Below, piece after piece: positions 22,237 to 30,175 of a stretch of 34,144 bases of DNA. Positions within the stretch are counted from its first letter, which is position 1; the number at the start of each line of letters is the position of its first letter. Origin of the DNA: Blautia glucerasea. Lineage in GTDB: Bacteria > Bacillota > Clostridia > Lachnospirales > Lachnospiraceae. The position numbers and the translations under genes were made by a program. The notes under the pieces are model-generated. The model was not told where the DNA came from. It saw only the letters and a list, made by a program, of their open reading frames with translations, and made no database searches. The stretch lies in NCBI RefSeq assembly GCF_013304385.1, contig NZ_JAAITU010000043.1:1-34144 (forward strand), read 5' to 3'.

Positions 22237-23739
22237 ATGAACTTTAAAATTTTAGTTGCAGATGACGAATATTATGCAAGAAAAGTACTTGTTATGATGC
22301 TTGAGAAATCCGGATTACCAATTTTGGTAGAAGGAGATTTTGAAGATGGAGAAGAAGTAATAGAATATCTTCAGAAAAATGAAGCAGACATTATCATTAC
22401 GGATATTCGTATGCCCAATTTAGATGGTCTGGAACTGGCAAAATATGTACAGGAACATTTGCCAAAATGTGCAGTAGTGGTAGAAACGGGATATGAAGAT
22501 TTTCAATATGCCAAAAAGGCATTGCGATATCATGTAAAGGACTATTTGACAAAACCAATTAATGAATCAGAATTACTTGAATGTATTAAGGATATTCTTA
22601 TTGAAAAAGCGAAGTTCGATAATCTGGAGAATATTAATAAATTAAAAGGTGTTGTTGAGAACCTGGATTTTGCACAGCTGATACATAATAAAAAGCTATT
22701 TGACCACATGATGCCTGCTGATCTTTGGAATGCTCATTCCTGGTTTTATATGGTGAAGGGAGAAGTTTCAAATTCAGGTTATCAAAAAATTGAAAACTAT
22801 TTACAGGGCAAAAAAAATGCCTCTAATATACAAAGCTGGTATTTTAAAAATAAAGGAGAATGTATATTACTCTTTTTTTGCAAAGAGAAAATGGATTTCA
22901 AAGCATGTATTGGTGAGGCTGATTTTCTGCAGCTAAGAAATAGCATAGGTCATAATTCCTGGTTTGGAATCAGTGGCATTCATAAAGAAAGAGCTGAAAT
23001 TGAAAAAGCATACCGAGAATGTATTTACGCAATTAATAACCGTATTTTAATAAATGACAATCTGTTTTTCTGGAAGAAGGAACTGGAAATCACAAATCTG
23101 CTGGAAAAAGAAACATTGGAAATATTCAGCAGGTTCATAGAATTTGGACGCATTCATGAGGCAGAAAAAATCATAGACAAATTATTTGCCAGATGTATAA
23201 AAGAACATGCAAACATTTACAGCCTTTATAATGCGGTCATACAGCTTTTTTCTATCCTCCGGAACAACTATTATAATAGATGTCAGGTTCCGGCTGGAGA
23301 AGGGGGATATTTCCTGTTTGACTTTAAGATTGATCTGTATCAATTCCATACAGCGGATGAGTTAAAAGAATATTTATTTATGATTTTGAAAGAAGTTGGG
23401 GAGAAAAATGAGGAAGATGAAAACGAACTTCTGATAGAAAACATTTTAGGTTATCTTGAAAATCATTATGCTGACGATATCACATTAAATGAGCTTGCAG
23501 AACATAAATATTTTGTAAGCGTGGGACACCTGAGCAGAACATTTAAAAATAAAACAGGACAAACATTTTCCAAGTATCTGACGGAGCTGCGCCTGAAAAA
23601 GGCAAAGGAATTTTTAATAAATACAGACTTTGACATTACGGATATAGCCACTTTTACAGGATATAATGATGCTTCTTATTTCACTCAGATTTTCCGAAAA
23701 TCCTGTGGTATGACACCTTCAGAATATCGTTCCATGTAA
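22237..23739 (+). CDS. YesN-type response regulator with AraC DNA-binding domain
   Basis: Transcription activator of 500 residues. The start at 22237 is taken in place of 22192 because MNFKILVADDEYYAR begins exactly at the receiver fold. Phosphoacceptor is Asp56 in IIITDIRMPNLDG, with Lys in YLTKPINE. A middle region of about 250 residues carries no clear motif. The AraC domain is C-terminal with SVGHLSRTFKNKTGQTFSKY and FTGYNDASYFTQIFRKSCGM, ending TPSEYRSM. It most likely activates a nearby transport or hydrolase operon; the divergent esterase and the downstream importer are the candidates in view. Confidence 0.9.
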   Translation: MNFKILVADDEYYARKVLVMMLEKSGLPILVEGDFEDGEEVIEYLQKNEADIIITDIRMPNLDGLELAKYVQEHLPKCAVVVETGYEDFQYAKKALRYHVKDYLTKPINESELLECIKDILIEKAKFDNLENINKLKGVVENLDFAQLIHNKKLFDHMMPADLWNAHSWFYMVKGEVSNSGYQKIENYLQGKKNASNIQSWYFKNKGECILLFFCKEKMDFKACIGEADFLQLRNSIGHNSWFGISGIHKERAEIEKAYRECIYAINNRILINDNLFFWKKELEITNLLEKETLEIFSRFIEFGRIHEAEKIIDKLFARCIKEHANIYSLYNAVIQLFSILRNNYYNRCQVPAGEGGYFLFDFKIDLYQFHTADELKEYLFMILKEVGEKNEEDENELLIENILGYLENHYADDITLNELAEHKYFVSVGHLSRTFKNKTGQTFSKYLTELRLKKAKEFLINTDFDITDIATFTGYNDASYFTQIFRKSCGMTPSEYRSM

Positions 23740-23742
23740 AAT

Positions 23743-23785
23743 GCAGCCTCCCGCACCTGAAAACATAGTAGATGCAGGAGGCTGC
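23743..23785. terminator. Shared hairpin between convergent regulator and importer genes
   Basis: GCAGCCTCC (23743-23751) pairs with GGAGGCTGC (23777-23785). It lies between the convergent ends of the YesN gene and the importer operon. U-runs are weak on both sides, with ATTTTA on the minus strand being the better one. Confidence 0.65.
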
Positions 23786-23798
23786 CACTAAAAAATTC

Positions 23799-24686
23799 TT
23801 AAAAATTACTTTCTTTTCTGTTTGCCTGCTCTCTGCAGGCATTTCCTATATTAGTCAGACAGAGTACTGTAGCAATCAGGAAAAGCCCTGGGATCAGGAT
23901 GATCCACCAGGAGCCTGTCATCAATGCTTTATCTGACAGAGATAGCATACTGCCCCATGTGATAACTTCTATGGGAAGACCGATTCCCATAAAACTCAAG
24001 GTAGCCTCTGAGATCATTGCAGTTCTTACGTTCATAACAACCATAAACATGATTGATGAGAAAAAGTTGGGTACCAGGTGTTTCCACAAAACACGAAAGA
24101 ACCCTGCTCCCATACATTTTGCAGCGATAATATATTCACTATTTCGTATCTGTCGTACTTCAGTACGTACCACTTTGGCAATACTGGTCCAGCTGGTCAC
24201 GCCAATCACAAATGACAGGCTGAGAACATTCGCATTTCCCATGATAGCTTGCAGTAGAATGATCAGAAGCAGAGTTGGAATACTTAGGAATATCTCTGTA
24301 AATCTCATAATCAGTTCATCAAGCCATGCCGGTGCCACTCCACTGAATGCCCCAACCACAACTGCAATAAAAGTAGAAATTACAGTAGCTAAACCACCGA
24401 TCAGAATTGAGATTCTTCCCCCATACCAGATCATAGAAAAAATATCTCTTCCCATGGTATCTGTACCAAAAAGGAATTCCTTGTCAGGCGCCTTGTTATA
24501 ATTCAGCAGATCCATATAGGTGGGATCCTTTGTCATGATCAGTTCTGCACCCAGACAGCCAAGTATGATAAGCACCAGGATTGCTATCGAAACCACTGGT
24601 TTGTTCTTATACCACTTTTTCTTTGCTTTCGGAATTATTGTTTCTGTCTTTTTGTTTCCTGCAAATTCAAATAAACTATTAGTCAT
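23799..24686 (-). CDS. Oligopeptide-type ABC importer permease (OppC/DppC family)
   Basis: Inner membrane subunit of 295 residues. An N-terminal cytoplasmic stretch with KKWYKNKPVVSIAILVL precedes about six spans. The conserved GTDTMGRDIFSMIWYGGRIS and the EAA loop EYIIAAKCMGAGFFRVLWKH are diagnostic of the OppC/DppC/NikC group. Its ATG overlaps the last bases of the partner permease gene by 4 bp, and it is the last gene of the five-gene operon. OppC-like members with a short periplasmic lead as here are more often dipeptide or nickel types. Confidence 0.88.
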   Translation of the reverse strand: MTNSLFEFAGNKKTETIIPKAKKKWYKNKPVVSIAILVLIILGCLGAELIMTKDPTYMDLLNYNKAPDKEFLFGTDTMGRDIFSMIWYGGRISILIGGLATVISTFIAVVVGAFSGVAPAWLDELIMRFTEIFLSIPTLLLIILLQAIMGNANVLSLSFVIGVTSWTSIAKVVRTEVRQIRNSEYIIAAKCMGAGFFRVLWKHLVPNFFSSIMFMVVMNVRTAMISEATLSFMGIGLPIEVITWGSMLSLSDKALMTGSWWIILIPGLFLIATVLCLTNIGNACREQANRKESNF

Positions 24687-25699
24687 CCTTCCACTACCTC
24701 CGATTTCTCGGTTATTACTTCATCCTTCATACGAGGATCAATCTGTTCATTGATAGTCTGACTGACAATATTACAGAAAATAACCAGGATTCCTGACATC
24801 ATACACAGCAACATCAGCAGATTATAATCATGATATCTGGCACTCTCATAAGACAGAGCTCCGATTCCAGGATAGGAAAATACGCTTTCTACTACATAGG
24901 TTCCCCCCAGTACATGAGGGACTGCAATTGCCATAATGCTCAGATAAGCAGGCATTACGTTTCGGACACAATGCGTGAACATAAGCTTTTTCTTATTCAA
25001 TCCTTTTGCTTTTGCCAGAAGAACGTAATCTGCACGAACCTCTTCAAGGATCTTATTTCGGATCATGTAAGCGTAATACCACAAATGCTCCAGAACCACG
25101 ATGGTCAGCGGCATGATCAGATGCAGAATCCGGTCTCCAACATTTCCTGCATTTCCGGTGCTGTAAGCGCCACTACTTGGCAAAACCTTAAGATTTACGG
25201 AAAAGATAAGGATCAGCACCAGAGCCATCCAGAACTCAGGAATACAACTTGATATGGTTCCCAGCTTGCACAGGATCCGGTCTGCCATCCGGTTTTCGTA
25301 CCAGGCGCATAGGATTCCAAGAAGCAAAGCTCCTGCAAACATAATGATAAATCCGATTCCTCCAAGCAAAAGTGTATTGCCAATGCGGTTGCCAATTACT
25401 TCTAATACATCCTGTTTATATTTAAAGGAAATGCCAAACTCTCCATGAAAAGCATTTTTTACCCATTTCACGTATTGCACAGAAATGGGTTCATTCAAAC
25501 CCAGTTTTCCCATTGCCCATTCACGTTCTTCCGGGCTCATCTTCTCTGTACGGTCTCCATAATAAGAGATCAGCGGATCTCCCGGTGCAAGACGTGCTAC
25601 ATAAAATACTGCAACAGAAAGTATAAATACAGAAATCAGGAATATCAGGCTTTTTGTACCATAGTAGACTAACTTTTTTTGTCTCATCATATACTGCAC
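24683..25699 (-). CDS. Oligopeptide-type ABC importer permease (OppB/DppB family)
   Basis: Membrane subunit of 338 residues with a first span at about 15-35 and the family sequence ARLAPGDPLISYYGDR and LGLNEPISVQYVKWV. Five further spans follow, with the EAA loop region DYVLLAKAKGLNKKKLMFTH and the C-terminal VESVFSYPGIGAL. It pairs with OppC to form the channel. Its start overlaps the ATPase gene by 13 bp. Confidence 0.88.
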   Translation of the reverse strand: MQYMMRQKKLVYYGTKSLIFLISVFILSVAVFYVARLAPGDPLISYYGDRTEKMSPEEREWAMGKLGLNEPISVQYVKWVKNAFHGEFGISFKYKQDVLEVIGNRIGNTLLLGGIGFIIMFAGALLLGILCAWYENRMADRILCKLGTISSCIPEFWMALVLILIFSVNLKVLPSSGAYSTGNAGNVGDRILHLIMPLTIVVLEHLWYYAYMIRNKILEEVRADYVLLAKAKGLNKKKLMFTHCVRNVMPAYLSIMAIAVPHVLGGTYVVESVFSYPGIGALSYESARYHDYNLLMLLCMMSGILVIFCNIVSQTINEQIDPRMKDEVITEKSEVVEG

Positions 25700-26598
25700 C
25701 CCTTTCTGTCAGCCTGGGTCATTGCAAAATGTCCTGGTGACACTTCTGTCCATACACTGTTTTCCATTCCCTCCCCATGATAATACTGGAGGACTCTTTT
25801 TCTTTCCCTGATCGGATCCGGAACAGGAATTGCAGATAACAATGTTTTCGTATAAGGGTGCACCGGATTGGAATACAATTCTTCTGCTGGAGCCAGTTCT
25901 ACCAGTTTTCCATGATACATGACTCCCACCCGGTCACAAAGATATTCAACCATCGCCAGATCATGTGCAATAAATAAAAATGTAAATCCATGATCCTCCT
26001 GCAGATGGCGGAACAGGTTCACGATCTGTGCCTGTATGGACACATCAAGAGAAGCAATCGGTTCATCTGCCACCAGAAATTCCGGTTCCATACACAAGGA
26101 TCTGGCTATCGCCACTCGTTGTCTCTGGCCGCCTGACAATTCAGATGGATAACGATCCAGAAAGCTATTCTCCAGTCCTACATATTCCATCTGAAATGCA
26201 GCCTCTTTCACAAAGCTTCCTCTGGGCGGTGTGATATGCTGAATTCTCATAGGCTCAGTAATAATATCAGACACTTTCATTTTCTGATTCAGACTGGATG
26301 CTGAATCCTGAAAGATCATCTGGCGTCTGGTCTGCAGCATTTTCTTATGCTTTTTAAATTCCTTTTTATCACAGATATTTACGTCTTTGTACCAGATTTC
26401 TCCCTTCGTGGGCTGATATATATTCATCAAACATCTGGCTACTGTAGATTTCCCGGAACCAGACTCTCCTACCAGACCAAAGATTTCACCTTTATGGATT
26501 TGAAATGAAACATCGTCCACAGCCTTTACTTTGATTTTTCTTGTCAGGTGAAACTGCTGGGTCAGATGCTTCACATCTAATAAAACTTCTTTACTCAC
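25687..26598 (-). CDS. Oligopeptide-type ABC importer ATPase (OppF/DppF family)
   Basis: ATPase with the GTG at 26598 chosen as start because GGGAGGGC lies 8 nt upstream and the family begins shortly before LLDVKHL; this gives 303 residues. A longer frame runs to 26664 inside the other ATPase gene. Walker A is GESGSGKST, signature LSGGQRQRVAIA, Walker B FLVADEPIASLD, and the H-loop IAHDLAMV. The C-terminal oligopeptide/dipeptide extension NPVHPYTKTLLSAIP is present. It works as a heterodimer with the upstream ATPase, whose gene it overlaps by 8 bp. Confidence 0.9.
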   Translation of the reverse strand: MSKEVLLDVKHLTQQFHLTRKIKVKAVDDVSFQIHKGEIFGLVGESGSGKSTVARCLMNIYQPTKGEIWYKDVNICDKKEFKKHKKMLQTRRQMIFQDSASSLNQKMKVSDIITEPMRIQHITPPRGSFVKEAAFQMEYVGLENSFLDRYPSELSGGQRQRVAIARSLCMEPEFLVADEPIASLDVSIQAQIVNLFRHLQEDHGFTFLFIAHDLAMVEYLCDRVGVMYHGKLVELAPAEELYSNPVHPYTKTLLSAIPVPDPIRERKRVLQYYHGEGMENSVWTEVSPGHFAMTQADRKGCSI

Positions 26599-27604
26599 TG
26601 AACTGCCCTCCCATAGGTGATTTGATCTGTGGTGCCCGTGGGTCCAACAGCCAGGTTGCCGCATAATGCGTATCTGTTATCTTAAACATAGGCGGCATTT
26701 CTTCATAATCAATATTCAGGGCATACTCATTTCGACATGCAAAAGCATCACCTTTAGGCGGATGGATCAATGTAGGCGGCATACCGGGAATTGTGTACAG
26801 ACTTTCTTTTCCATTTGCAAATGCAGGAAGTGACTTCATCAATCCCCATGTGTATGGGTGTCTGGGATCGTAATACACTTCCTCTGCTGTACCGATCTCT
26901 ACGATTTTACCTGCGTACATTACTGCTACCCTGTCTGCTACCCTGGCAACAACTCCCAAATCATGAGAAACCAGTATCATCGCTGTTCCAAGCTTTTTCT
27001 GTATTTCACGCAGAAGATCCAGGATTTGTGCCTGTATGGTCACATCCAATGCTGTGGTCGGTTCATCTGCAAATAAAATATCCGGATCTGCTGCCAGTGC
27101 AATCGCCATAACACATCTCTGGCGCATTCCACCAGAAAACTGCCAGGGATACTGATGGTAGCGTTCCTTTGGATGAGAAATACCTACCAGCTCCATAAGT
27201 CTCAGAACCTTCTGATCTACCTGCGCTTTTGTATATTTTCTATTGTGGATCAGCACTGCTTCTGCGATCTGTTTTCCAATTTTGATCGTTGGATTTAAGG
27301 ATGTCATAGGATCCTGAAAAATCATGGAAAAAACCTTTCCACGAAGCTTCTGCATCTCCTTCTCCCGATAACAAGTGATATCCTGTCCATTCACATGGAT
27401 ACTTCCCTCTTTGATCTTTGCACTTGGTGGCAAAAGCTTCATGATACTTTTGCAAAGCACACTCTTTCCACATCCGGATTCGCCAACTATAGCCAGCACT
27501 TCTCCCTTTTTTAACGAAAAAGACACGTCCCTCACTGCCTGTACTTCTCCTAAGGAACCTTCTATGCTGACTGAAAGATTTTTAACCTCTAATAAATGTT
27601 CCAT
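26591..27604 (-). CDS. Oligopeptide-type ABC importer ATPase (OppD/DppD family)
   Basis: ATPase of 337 residues. Walker A is GESGCGKSVLC, with Val in place of the usual Thr after Ser. Signature is FSGGMRQRCVMAIAL, Walker B ILFADEPTTALD, and H-loop VSHDLGVVA. The C-terminal DPRHPYTWGLMKSLPAF leads into an oligo_HPY domain with FACRNEYAL, in which relatives often carry an iron-sulfur cluster using several cysteines; only one clear Cys is seen here. It begins 73 bp after the binding-protein gene, across a terminator-like hairpin. Confidence 0.9.
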   Translation of the reverse strand: MEHLLEVKNLSVSIEGSLGEVQAVRDVSFSLKKGEVLAIVGESGCGKSVLCKSIMKLLPPSAKIKEGSIHVNGQDITCYREKEMQKLRGKVFSMIFQDPMTSLNPTIKIGKQIAEAVLIHNRKYTKAQVDQKVLRLMELVGISHPKERYHQYPWQFSGGMRQRCVMAIALAADPDILFADEPTTALDVTIQAQILDLLREIQKKLGTAMILVSHDLGVVARVADRVAVMYAGKIVEIGTAEEVYYDPRHPYTWGLMKSLPAFANGKESLYTIPGMPPTLIHPPKGDAFACRNEYALNIDYEEMPPMFKITDTHYAATWLLDPRAPQIKSPMGGQFSE

Positions 27605-27633
27605 TTTTAATCCTTTTTCCGCTAGTGTAAAAA

Positions 27634-27654
27634 GGGGGCACTCCTGGCGCCCCC
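27634..27654 (-). terminator. Attenuating hairpin between binding-protein and ATPase genes
   Basis: GGGGGC (27634-27639) pairs with GCCCCC (27649-27654) and is followed on the minus strand by TTTTTACAC. As an intra-operon terminator or RNA stabiliser it would let the binding protein be made in excess over the membrane parts. Confidence 0.6.
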
Positions 27655-27677
27655 ATCACAACCCTTATCTCGTTTTA

Positions 27678-29219
27678 TTATTCAATCGTCCAGTCTGCAA
27701 CATTCCAGAAAATACCAACTCCGTGATGTCCCATAACTGTATCAGGATCAATTCCCTTAATATTGCTGTCAGCAACATAGTTAGCATCGATATAGCAGAT
27801 CATTGCATAAGCCGGATCCTCTGCAAGAGCTTTCTGGAAATTAGCATATGCCTCGGCACGAACCTGGGGATCTGCGGTCTGTCTTGCTTCGGTCAGATAT
27901 TTGTCAACTTCCTCATTGGAATAGCTGGAGTAGTTTGCTCCCTTATCTGTTCCGAATACTTTGTAGGTATGGTCGTCAGCATCAAATGGGCTTCCCCATC
28001 CGATCAGGAATGCCATCTGTCCAGCCCAGTCTATCTGTGCAGGAATCTCAACGGATACATCCATGCCAATTTCTTTCAGTTCCTGTGCTGCGATCTGTGC
28101 CATATCAATACGTACCTGATCACCGGAACTTACGCTGATAACAAATCCCACTTTTTCGCCATCACGATAATAGAATCCGTCATCACCCATCTCACATCCA
28201 GCAGCTTCAAGGATTTCTTTTGCTTTTTCCGGATTGTAATCATAATGCTCAACATCTTCATAGTTGTAAATATTTCTCTGAAGCGGTCCATAAGCCGGCA
28301 TTCCCTGTCCAAGGATCACTGCATCAATAATTGCCTGACGATCAAGTCCGTAGCATACTGCCGGGATCAGATCACGGTTTTTCTGCCAGTATTCGTTGCC
28401 AAAGTTAAACATGATTCCACGATAGTCAGCAGTCTTCATATCATAGCATGTATATGCATCATCATCAGCAAAAGAAGCTGCATCCTTCGGCGTGAGAAGA
28501 GCCAGATCCAATTCTCCTGATTTTAACTGAAGTGCTTTCGCATTGTCATCGGGTACGATCTTGAATACAACTTTATCAATGGATGGCTCGCCTTTGAAAT
28601 AATCTTCATTCTTAACCAGAGTAATAGCCTGTCCTTCATCCCAAGATTCGATTTTGTATGGGCCTGTTCCTACCGGGTTACGGAAGAAATCAGATGTCTG
28701 CATATCTTCTCCCTCAAGCAGATGCTTAGGAAGAACTGCCATTGTCATATAATCAAGGAATGCAACATTTTTGTCTTTAAGCTTAAATGAAACAGTATGA
28801 TCATCGATCACATTAATCTCTTCTACATCCTCGTAGTTAGGTGCATTCTCAGAACCGTTTTCCGGATCCATAATAGCTTCGATTGTAAACTTAACATCAT
28901 CTGCAGTAACAGGTTCACCATCCTGCCATTTGGCATCCTCTACCATATGAAATGTGTAGGTATTGTTTGCATCATCGAACTCCCAGCTCTTAGCCAGTCC
29001 TGGAACTACCTGATTCTCTCCGTCATGTGCAGTTAATCCGCTGAAGATCAGAATATTGATCTCGCCATGCTCATCCATAGCCGGGTTGATCCTGGTATAA
29101 TCTCCACTTCCATATACCAGAGTTGTTTCTTCTTCTGCAAATGCAGGAATTGTTGTGCCTGCACTGGCCATAAATACAGTCAGAAGCATTCCTACCATTG
29201 TTAAAAGTCCCTTTTTCAT
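27678..29219 (-). CDS. Extracellular solute-binding protein, family 5 (OppA/DppA type)
   Basis: Ligand receptor of the importer, 513 residues. The signal peptide MKKGLLTMVGMLLTVFMAS ends in PAFAEEE with a likely cleavage after Ala28. No lipobox Cys is present, unusual for Gram-positive OppA proteins, which are normally lipid-anchored. Family 5 marks are LAKSWEFDDANNTYTFHM, DAKWQDGEPVTADDVKFTIE, NPVGTGPYKIESW, and DLIPAVCYGLDRQAIIDAV. The protein is acidic. Ligand (peptide, nickel chelate or other) is not readable. The gene is first of the operon, with GAGGGATC before the ATG. Confidence 0.87.
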   Translation of the reverse strand: MKKGLLTMVGMLLTVFMASAGTTIPAFAEEETTLVYGSGDYTRINPAMDEHGEINILIFSGLTAHDGENQVVPGLAKSWEFDDANNTYTFHMVEDAKWQDGEPVTADDVKFTIEAIMDPENGSENAPNYEDVEEINVIDDHTVSFKLKDKNVAFLDYMTMAVLPKHLLEGEDMQTSDFFRNPVGTGPYKIESWDEGQAITLVKNEDYFKGEPSIDKVVFKIVPDDNAKALQLKSGELDLALLTPKDAASFADDDAYTCYDMKTADYRGIMFNFGNEYWQKNRDLIPAVCYGLDRQAIIDAVILGQGMPAYGPLQRNIYNYEDVEHYDYNPEKAKEILEAAGCEMGDDGFYYRDGEKVGFVISVSSGDQVRIDMAQIAAQELKEIGMDVSVEIPAQIDWAGQMAFLIGWGSPFDADDHTYKVFGTDKGANYSSYSNEEVDKYLTEARQTADPQVRAEAYANFQKALAEDPAYAMICYIDANYVADSNIKGIDPDTVMGHHGVGIFWNVADWTIE

Positions 29220-29242
29220 TCTTTGATCCCTCGCTTTTTTAA

Positions 29243-29271
29243 TTTTGGTAACTTTCTCAATGATACCAAAA
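29243..29271. promoter_or_regulatory. Inverted repeat in front of the importer operon
   Basis: TTTTGGTA (29243-29250) and TACCAAAA (29264-29271) form an exact 8-bp inverted repeat with a 13-bp gap, 24-52 bp upstream of the binding-protein start. It may be an operator or an RNA hairpin in the leader. The centre-to-centre distance of 21 bp (two helix turns) suits a dimeric regulator. Confidence 0.45.
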
Positions 29272-29369
29272 TCAGCGATTCTTCATAAGCCCTGTAGGGG
29301 GATATTCGGCCATTCTTATTTGCAACAGATGTATTCAATATTTGCATACGTTATTCAAACGAGGCTATA

Positions 29370-29396
29370 TCAGCTGGGGGATTGACTCCCAGCTGA
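29370..29396 (-). terminator. Terminator after the Nudix gene
   Basis: TCAGCTGGG (29370-29378) pairs with CCCAGCTGA (29388-29396), 8 nt beyond the Nudix stop. The U-run is poor, so it may be Rho-assisted or only stabilise the 3' end. Confidence 0.55.
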
Positions 29397-29403
29397 CATG
29401 TGT

Positions 29404-29952
29404 TTATGCTGTAAGATATCTTTTGATAAGCTCTAGTCCCTCTATTGGAACACAAAATTTCTGATTCTTCTTTTTACATTCTGACAGAGTATTTTCCAGG
29501 TCAAACCACTGCACTTCCTCAACCTCTTCTTTTTGAAGCTTTAAGCTTTCTATTTCCACAGGCCTCCTGTAAGCATATACAAATGCAATCTCGTTATCCC
29601 AAAAAAGCTTTCCATAAAACTCCTTTTTATACCGGATAGGAAATGTTCCTGCAAATTCCAGATCCCTGGCTTGTGCTTTAATCCCCAGCTCTTCAAAAAG
29701 TTCCCTTAATGCAGATTCTAATGGTTCGTCTCCTGCCTGCACATGCCCTGCCGAAGAGGTATCAAACCTGCCGGGAAAAGAATCTTTCTCTGTGGAACGC
29801 TTTTGCAGCAAAACCTGAATCCTGCCTTCCATTTCCCTTATGACCCAGATATGGGCAGTTCTGTGTCTTATCCCCTGAGCATGTGCAATACTCCGCTCTA
29901 CAGTCTGCCCGGTTGGCTCTCCTGCCTCATTAATAATATCAAAAAATTCCAT
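29404..29952 (-). CDS. Nudix hydrolase (isopentenyl-diphosphate isomerase-like branch)
   Basis: Cytoplasmic hydrolase of 182 residues that removes a phosphate group from a nucleoside-diphosphate-type substrate. The lead MEFFDIINEAGEPTGQTVER and HRTAHIWVI are typical of the YfcD/IDI-like Nudix branch. The Nudix box runs from GHVQAGDEPLESALRELFEE to LGI. Compared with the consensus G-x5-E-x7-REUxEExGU, the first Glu is Asp. AAAGGACG lies upstream of the ATG. It appears to be a single-gene unit. Confidence 0.85.
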   Translation of the reverse strand: MEFFDIINEAGEPTGQTVERSIAHAQGIRHRTAHIWVIREMEGRIQVLLQKRSTEKDSFPGRFDTSSAGHVQAGDEPLESALRELFEELGIKAQARDLEFAGTFPIRYKKEFYGKLFWDNEIAFVYAYRRPVEIESLKLQKEEVEEVQWFDLENTLSECKKKNQKFCVPIEGLELIKRYLTA

Positions 29953-30046
29953 GGCTTCTTTCGTCCTTTATCTCAAGTTTTCTAACCAACAATACCCTTT
30001 CGGGAATTAATTATATGCCTTTCCACATTTTCGTGCAAATCTTAAT

Positions 30047-30107
30047 ACACACTTTTTTTTCATTTTTCCCACATAAGGAACACATTTTTTCCATATTTTA
30101 AACACAG
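30047..30107. repeat. Degenerate T-rich direct repeat upstream of the beta-helix gene
   Basis: Two copies of the pattern ACACA, T-run, CAT(A)TTTT, then an ACA-containing end start at 30047 and 30080, 33 bp apart. The 29953-30175 gap holds nothing else that I can support besides the ribosome site AAAGGACAAC near 30160. A promoter element or upstream activation site is possible. Confidence 0.25.
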
Positions 30108-30175
30108 TCTTCATATATATTATTTTACATAAACAACAAGACAACAAACATTCATACAGAAAGGACAACATAAAA

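Noticed and set aside
23899..24501. Plus-strand 200-residue open frame
   Set aside because: Antisense shadow of the OppC permease gene; no start signal.
27375..28520. Plus-strand 381-residue open frame
   Set aside because: It lies antisense across oppD and the binding-protein gene, which have full family motifs; the frame has no ribosome site and no recognisable domain.
23799..29219. Naming the importer a nickel transporter (Nik)
   Set aside because: The permeases fit the Nik/Dpp/Opp group in general and the binding protein shows no diagnostic metal ligand pattern; peptide or nickel cannot be separated by eye.
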